From UBA3871 sp002392265 (lineage in GTDB: Bacteria; Bacillota; Clostridia; Peptostreptococcales; Anaerovoracaceae): a stretch of DNA of 64,000 bases. The stretch lies in the NCBI GenBank assembly GCA_946614255.1, contig CAMOGS010000060.1, positions 1 to 64,000 on the forward strand, written 5' to 3'. A model generated the notes under the pieces. The model worked only from the letters and a program-made list of their open reading frames with translations, searched no databases and was not told where the DNA came from. Position numbers and translations under genes: made by a program. This document shows positions 59,684-64,000 of the stretch, in pieces; position 1 is the stretch's first letter; each line of letters opens with the position of its first letter.

Positions 59684-60304
59684 TTAAAAGATATTTGTAA
59701 GGAATATTTCTGTACCAATCCCGATAAGGATTAATCCGCCGAGGATTCCTGCCTTTCCCGAGAGCCTGTCTCCGACCTTTTTGCCGATTGAAAGTCCGCC
59801 GAGGCAGATAACAAAGGTTACGATGCCGATGATCAGGGATTCCGCAACAGCCGACGCTGCGCCGAGGTCCGCAATTGTAAAGCCCACCGAAAGCGCGTCG
59901 ATTGCAGTGGCGATTCCCTGCATAAGAAGTACCTCCACTCCGAGTGGCGCGCCGGATTCCTCGCCCGGCTCTGCAGCCTCTACCATTTCAGCGCCTCTGC
60001 CATAGCATTCGCCTATGCCCTCAATCAGCATTTTACCGCCGATGTAAGCCAGCAAAATCAAGGCTATCCACGGAATGAACGGCCTGAAGCCCTCAAAGGC
60101 CTGCGCCGCCGTATGTACCAGAAACCAGCCGATGAGTGGCATTGCCGTCTGAAAGACGCCAAAAACCCCGGCGATTAAACACATTCGCCCGGGTTTCATC
60201 TTTGGTTCCTTCAGTCCGTTTGCCATAGAGACTGAAAACGCGTCCATGGCGAGGCCTACGCCAAAGAGCGCGCTATTCAGAAAAAATGATATTGTCCACG
60301 TCAT
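59684..60304 (-). CDS. mntP: Manganese efflux pump MntP
   Basis: This 206-residue membrane protein has six spans. The conserved MntP features are LAMDAFSVSMANGL in the first span and GIATAIDALSVGFTIADLG in the fourth, with the Asp residues needed for Mn transport. The insert between them (AEMVEAAEPGEESGAPLG) is longer than usual. It exports Mn(II). I see no yybP-ykoY riboswitch in the 21-base gap to the gene upstream, so control would come from that upstream promoter. Confidence 0.93.
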   Translation of the reverse strand: MTWTISFFLNSALFGVGLAMDAFSVSMANGLKEPKMKPGRMCLIAGVFGVFQTAMPLIGWFLVHTAAQAFEGFRPFIPWIALILLAYIGGKMLIEGIGECYGRGAEMVEAAEPGEESGAPLGVEVLLMQGIATAIDALSVGFTIADLGAASAVAESLIIGIVTFVICLGGLSIGKKVGDRLSGKAGILGGLILIGIGTEIFLTNIF

Positions 60305-60325
60305 AAAAATACTGTCCTTTGTGTG

Positions 60326-60835
60326 CTATGCGTTTTTCCTTGCTTTTGCACGCCTCAGTGCATGCTGCATGGCATCAGCCACGATAATGCCCACACCGAA
60401 TTGCGCGATATTCCAAGGCACTCCGAGTATCGCCGACCCCGGATTTCCATACATGATGGTTTCTGCTACGAAATAGGCAACTACCATGAACAATCCCGCC
60501 ACGATCATCGCAATCAGCTTTGCGGAAGCGGAAGACTTGCGTTCTGCGAGCAATCCGAAAATCAGTGCCATGCAACCCTTGATGGCAAAGGTCCAAGGTG
60601 CCCAAACGGCAAACCCACCTATTATATCACCCATGGCAGAGCCGAGGCCCGCTGCCAAAGCGCCATTCTTGTGACCGAGATAGATAACAGACAGGTATAC
60701 CACCGCGTCTGCCAGATGCACATAGCCGCCGGTGCCCGGTATAGGCAGCCTGATAACGAGCTGTGCCAAAATTATCATGCACATGAACATTGCCGTTAAA
60801 ACAAGTTCATTGGTTTTTTTCATTTCGTTATTCAT
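60326..60835 (-). CDS. ECF transporter substrate-binding (S) component, possibly for vitamin B6
   Basis: I use ATG 60835 (MNNEMKKTNELVLTAM, 169 residues) with GAGGGG upstream; the open frame before it lies in the promoter region. The protein has about five to six spans and the typical S-component start (LVLTAMFMCMIILAQLVI) and middle GHKNGALAAGLGSAMGDIIG. It uses shared ECF ATPases and EcfT encoded elsewhere. A divergent MocR/PdxR-type regulator and a shared operator suggest a B6 vitamer (PdxU2-like), but this is an inference. Confidence 0.85.
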   Translation of the reverse strand: MNNEMKKTNELVLTAMFMCMIILAQLVIRLPIPGTGGYVHLADAVVYLSVIYLGHKNGALAAGLGSAMGDIIGGFAVWAPWTFAIKGCMALIFGLLAERKSSASAKLIAMIVAGLFMVVAYFVAETIMYGNPGSAILGVPWNIAQFGVGIIVADAMQHALRRAKARKNA

Positions 60836-60904
60836 ATGTTTCCCCTCTGATTTTTCTTTCTTTTTTATTTCAAAATCTTTTTCTTTTCCTCTGTCCATGG
60901 TATA

Positions 60905-60940
60905 ATCATAGCATAGCACTGTGCATTTTGAAATATGCAC
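60905..60940 (-). promoter_or_regulatory. Promoter and inverted-repeat operator between the ECF and MocR genes
   Basis: On the minus strand TTTCAA (60928-60933) and TATGAT (60905-60910) are 17 bases apart. The perfect inverted repeat GTGCAT...ATGCAC (60921-60926, 60935-60940) covers the -35 box. It lies 40 bases before the MocR start and 86 bases before the ECF start, as expected for a MocR operator. Confidence 0.55.
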
Positions 60941-60979
60941 TTTTAGATATTTTTTAGTATACAGTTGAGGTAAAACGAA

Positions 60980-62461
60980 ATGAAGCCTATCACACCCTCA
61001 TTTGAAAAGACATCCGAAAACCCTTTATATTTACAGCTATATCAATATATCAAGGCCGCTATTCTCCAAGGCGACATCGGCACCACGGAAAAATTGCCAT
61101 CCCTTCGCCGTCTCAGTGAAGAACTACACATTTCAGTAACCACAGTTCAGCAGGCCTACGACCAGCTCCTGCTGGAGGGCTATGTTACTGGAAAGCTCGG
61201 CTCGGGCTACTACGTAAGCGCCCTCTCACCCGTAGAGCAAACTCTTGCGGGCAGCGATTTTTCGGCGGAGGCTCAAAAGCATATCGGAGCCTTCGAAGGA
61301 GTTTCACAGGATTCTCTCGACCAAGAGCTCCTGCGCGAGCATGCCGATGCGCTTTACGACCTCTCATGCTTTGATTTCAACAAGTGGAAGAAGTGCAGCG
61401 CAAAGGTTCTGACCGACTATGCCCACCTGCTCACCTTTGAATCCGACCCGCAGGGCGAGCAGTCTCTCCGGCGCGAAATTGCAAAGTACCTCTACAGTGC
61501 CCGTGGCGTTTCCTGCTATCCCAATCAGATTGTAATCGGTGCCGGCACCCAGCAGATTACTATGCACCTAGGGCGTATCCTCCAGCAGCTGTCCATACGC
61601 CATGTAGCAGTCGAGGAGCCGGGGTATCTGCCGGTAAAGAAAATCTTTGCCGACCTCGGAATGGTCATGACGCCGGTGAAGGTTGGGGAGGATGGTATCG
61701 AAATTTCAAGGCTTCCTCAAAACATCCGCTCTGCAGTCTATGTCAGCCCGTCGAATCAGTTTCCTACCGGAGCCGTGATGCCGGTCGGCAAGCGGTACGA
61801 GCTGCTCGAATGGGCTCAGCGCAACGATTCCATCATCATCGAGGACGACTACGACAGCGAGCTTCGTTATTTCGGTCGCCCTATCCCTGCAATGCAGGGA
61901 CTCGACACCGGAGAAAGAGTTGTATACTTGGGCTCATTCAGCTCTACGCTTTTCCCTGCGATAAAGATTTCCTATATGGTGTTAACACCGAGCCTTGCAA
62001 AGGCTTTCGAAGAATTAAAAAAGGGCTACACGCAGACCTGCTCGAAAAGCGAGCAGCTGACGCTGGCCCTGTTTATGAATAACGGTTATTATAACGCCGG
62101 CGTTCGCAAGCTCCGCCGTCTCTACGCTCAAAAGCTGCATGCCACGATAGCGGCTCTGTCCGGATACGGCGGCGACTTCATCAAAATCCGCAGCGCCCAG
62201 TCCGGACTGAATGTAATTCTGGAAATCGGCAGCGCAGAGACTTCCGAGGGCGATGCCCATACTTCCGGGAAAAGTAGCGTTTCACAAATCAAGAAATTCT
62301 GCGAAGAAGCCGCTGCCCTTGGTATCACGGCAGTACCGGTATCAGCATACGCCGATAAATCCGAGAGCTCGGGCAATTCTCTGGTTCTCTATTTTGACCA
62401 GATCCCGCTAGCGCGCATCGACAGCCTCATATCCGAGCTCATTTCCCGCGCAAAGCTATAG
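60980..62461 (+). CDS. MocR/PdxR-type GntR-aminotransferase fusion regulator
   Basis: This 493-residue protein has an N-terminal winged helix of the GntR family (about 15-80: YLQLYQYIKAAILQGDIGTT, then LPSLRRLSEELHISVTTVQQ AYDQLLLEGYV) and a fold-I aminotransferase-like domain. The PLP-contact motifs are YVSPSNQFPTG, IIEDDYDSELR, and SFSSTLFPAIKISYMV with the PLP Lys. MocR proteins sense PLP or amino acids. The gene is divergent from the ECF S component and probably controls it and itself. Confidence 0.92.
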   Translation: MKPITPSFEKTSENPLYLQLYQYIKAAILQGDIGTTEKLPSLRRLSEELHISVTTVQQAYDQLLLEGYVTGKLGSGYYVSALSPVEQTLAGSDFSAEAQKHIGAFEGVSQDSLDQELLREHADALYDLSCFDFNKWKKCSAKVLTDYAHLLTFESDPQGEQSLRREIAKYLYSARGVSCYPNQIVIGAGTQQITMHLGRILQQLSIRHVAVEEPGYLPVKKIFADLGMVMTPVKVGEDGIEISRLPQNIRSAVYVSPSNQFPTGAVMPVGKRYELLEWAQRNDSIIIEDDYDSELRYFGRPIPAMQGLDTGERVVYLGSFSSTLFPAIKISYMVLTPSLAKAFEELKKGYTQTCSKSEQLTLALFMNNGYYNAGVRKLRRLYAQKLHATIAALSGYGGDFIKIRSAQSGLNVILEIGSAETSEGDAHTSGKSSVSQIKKFCEEAAALGITAVPVSAYADKSESSGNSLVLYFDQIPLARIDSLISELISRAKL

Positions 62462-64000
62462 CAGCTGCTGAGCGTGGTAGAGCGCTGCATAGGTGCCGCC
62501 CTTTGCCATGAGCTCCTCGTGGGTGCCCTGCTCAGCTATGCGGCCGTCTTCAATTAAGATGACGCGGTCCGCTTCCTTTATTGTTGCAAGGCGGTGCGCA
62601 ATCATGATGGTCGTGCGGCCCTTGGCGAGCTTTGAGAATGCCTGCCTGATCGATTCCTCGGTGATGGAGTCTAGAGCCGAGGTCGCCTCATCGAGAATCA
62701 GTATAGGTGGGTTCTTTAAGAAAATGCGTGCGATTGCGATTCGCTGCTTCTGTCCGCCGGACAGGAGTGTGCCGCGCTCGCCCACATAGGTTTCGAATTT
62801 TTGCGGCATTTCCATGATTTCGTCATAGATTTCCGCCATCTTTGCGGCTTCGTGAACCTCTTCCTTTGTCGCGTCCGGACGGCCGTAACGAATGTTTTCG
62901 TAGACCGTATCCGCATAGAGGAACACATCCTGCTGAACTATACCTATGCTGCGCCTTAGCGATGACTTGGTCAGCTTTCGTACATCGGTTCCGTCCACGG
63001 ATATGCTACCCTCATTTACATCGTAAAATCTCGGGATCAGCTGACAAAGTGTTGATTTTCCGCCGCCGGAATGACCGACGATGGCAACGCACTCGCCCGG
63101 TTTTATGTGAATGTCTATATCCTTCAGCACATCCGGATTATTTTTATACGAATAGAAAACATGGTCTATGTCAATTTTGCCTTCAGGCGAGCAGAGTGCC
63201 ACCGCATCCGGAGCGTCCTCGACAGTCGGGCGGATGCGCATTATTTCGACAAAGCGCTTAAGGCCCGCAAGTCCGCTTACAAAGATTTCGGCAAACTGTG
63301 CCAGTCTGCGAATCGGGCTGATGAACGCAGTCACATAGAGCGTGAACGTGATTAAATCAATATAGTTCATGCGTCCCTGCATGATAAAATAACCGCCTGC
63401 CGCGATTACCGCAACCTGCAGGAAGCAGATGAAAAACTCGAGGCTCGCTGAGAATGTTGCCATTGCCTTGTAGTAGTCGCCCTTTGAGTTTTTATACATC
63501 CCGTTGGTTTCGAGGAATCTGTCATAATCCACATCTGTGTTATCAAACGCCTTGCTGGTGCGCATGCCCGAAAGCGATGATTCAATGTCCGCATTGATGT
63601 CAGCAAGCTTTTTCTTTACGTTCGCCGATGAATCCATAAAGTTCTTGCGGCACAGCATCACAATAACAACAAATATCGGCACGATTACCGCAATTACCGC
63701 CGCAAGGCGCCACTCGATGTTGAACATAATGACCAGCGCACCGATGATGGTCGCCGTCGAGATGAGAATATCTTCAGGGCCGTGGTGTGCAAGCTCGGTG
63801 ACTTCAAAGAGGTCTCCTGTTAGCCTGCTCATCAGCTTGCCGGTGCGATTTGCGTCAAAAAAGTCATACTCCAGCTCCTGCATGTGGCCGTACAGATCCT
63901 CACGAATGTCCGCTTCCACGCGGATACCAAAGGTATGCCCCAGATAGGTGATGATGAACTGCATCACCGAGCGCAGCAGAAACGCCGCCGCAACGATTCC
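62456..64000 (-). CDS. ABC exporter (permease-ATPase fusion), cut by the window end
   Basis: The visible 515 codons include five or more membrane spans and the ATPase with Walker A GHSGGGKSTLCQL, signature LLSGGQKQRIAIA and Walker B ILILDEATSALD. The frame stays open to base 64000 upstream of the first Met (reading ...FLLRSVMQF), so the N terminus with the first span is outside the window. It is a type IV (MsbA/LmrA/BmrA-type) exporter half. A second half-transporter gene may lie upstream. Its stop overlaps the MocR stop by six bases (convergent). Confidence 0.93.
   Translation of the reverse strand, partial: GIVAAAFLLRSVMQFIITYLGHTFGIRVEADIREDLYGHMQELEYDFFDANRTGKLMSRLTGDLFEVTELAHHGPEDILISTATIIGALVIMFNIEWRLAAVIAVIVPIFVVIVMLCRKNFMDSSANVKKKLADINADIESSLSGMRTSKAFDNTDVDYDRFLETNGMYKNSKGDYYKAMATFSASLEFFICFLQVAVIAAGGYFIMQGRMNYIDLITFTLYVTAFISPIRRLAQFAEIFVSGLAGLKRFVEIMRIRPTVEDAPDAVALCSPEGKIDIDHVFYSYKNNPDVLKDIDIHIKPGECVAIVGHSGGGKSTLCQLIPRFYDVNEGSISVDGTDVRKLTKSSLRRSIGIVQQDVFLYADTVYENIRYGRPDATKEEVHEAAKMAEIYDEIMEMPQKFETYVGERGTLLSGGQKQRIAIARIFLKNPPILILDEATSALDSITEESIRQAFSKLAKGRTTIMIAHRLATIKEADRVILIEDGRIAEQGTHEELMAKGGTYAALYHAQQLL

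Noticed and set aside
59684..60325. Manganese (yybP-ykoY) riboswitch before mntP
   Set aside because: Only 21 bases separate the genes and no such fold or sequence is present.

Overview
The window is chromosomal DNA from a Gram-positive, S-layer-bearing anaerobe of the class Clostridia. Supporting signs are SLH-domain proteins with Gram-positive signal peptides, an ECF-transporter S component, a MocR regulator, a clostridial-type thiolase, strong AGGAGG ribosome-binding sites and TTGACA/TATAAT promoters. A member of Anaerovoracaceae or Lachnospiraceae would fit, but no rRNA gene or species marker is present, so this is a guess. I recognised no tRNA, rRNA or CRISPR array.

Layout. (1) 1-8.1 kb, minus strand: a surface-glycan operon read from one strong promoter (8064-8092). 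It has two GT4 glycosyltransferases, ManA, ManC, Gmd and an Rmd-like reductase (a route to GDP-D-rhamnose), then a Wzm/Wzt-type ABC exporter and the start of one more gene. (2) 8.2-12.4 kb: accessory genes, namely a ParE/RelE-Phd toxin-antitoxin pair, a small HEPN-like protein, a decayed DUF4143 ATPase and an Rpn-type nuclease with a Glu-Gly-Arg/Lys repeat tail. (3) 12.4-21 kb: a Crp/Fnr regulator facing a membrane and a soluble iron-sulfur protein, a Cache-GGDEF cyclase, a solute-binding lipoprotein, a large O-antigen-ligase-like protein and a WbaP-like initiating sugar-phosphate transferase. (4) 21.1-34.7 kb: a tyrosine recombinase followed by an S-layer gene locus. One complete SLH gene with promoter and signal peptide (32074-34512), two promoterless copies without a 5' end (22405-24474 on the plus strand, 28729-30807 on the minus strand) and a deletion remnant (26905-27062) are interleaved with four toxin-antitoxin-like modules and a DUF4143 ATPase. 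(5) 34.8-43.6 kb: a glycosyltransferase and three more SLH proteins. (6) 43.6-64 kb: mostly housekeeping genes plus an STT3-like oligosaccharyltransferase candidate (49898-52645), thiolase, SurE, two tandem TPR-GGDEF proteins, a sirtuin, MntP, an ECF S component with a divergent MocR regulator, and an ABC exporter cut by the window end.

Main interpretation. Region 4 looks like an S-layer antigenic-variation locus. All three S-layer copies share one sharp 5' boundary (CCTAACCAGAC...) inside the third SLH repeat. The full gene and the plus-strand copy are inverted relative to each other and nearly identical over about 113 bp from that point. One crossover would invert about 11.7 kb and put a different S-layer body behind the only promoter and signal peptide. 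The directly oriented copy could instead be lost by deletion, but such a deletion would also remove a toxin-like module. This resembles the published Campylobacter fetus sap and Lactobacillus slp inversion systems in logic, but here addiction modules lie between the copies and a recombinase gene lies beside them. The initiating transferase, GDP-sugar enzymes, ABC exporter, ligase-like protein and STT3-like protein could together make and attach S-layer glycans. That link is inferred from content, not shown.

Four copies of a nested palindromic repeat (GGGGACAGGCACCAAATT and its complement) sit between genes at 16.35, 21.01, 41.05 and 49.78 kb and probably also act as terminators.
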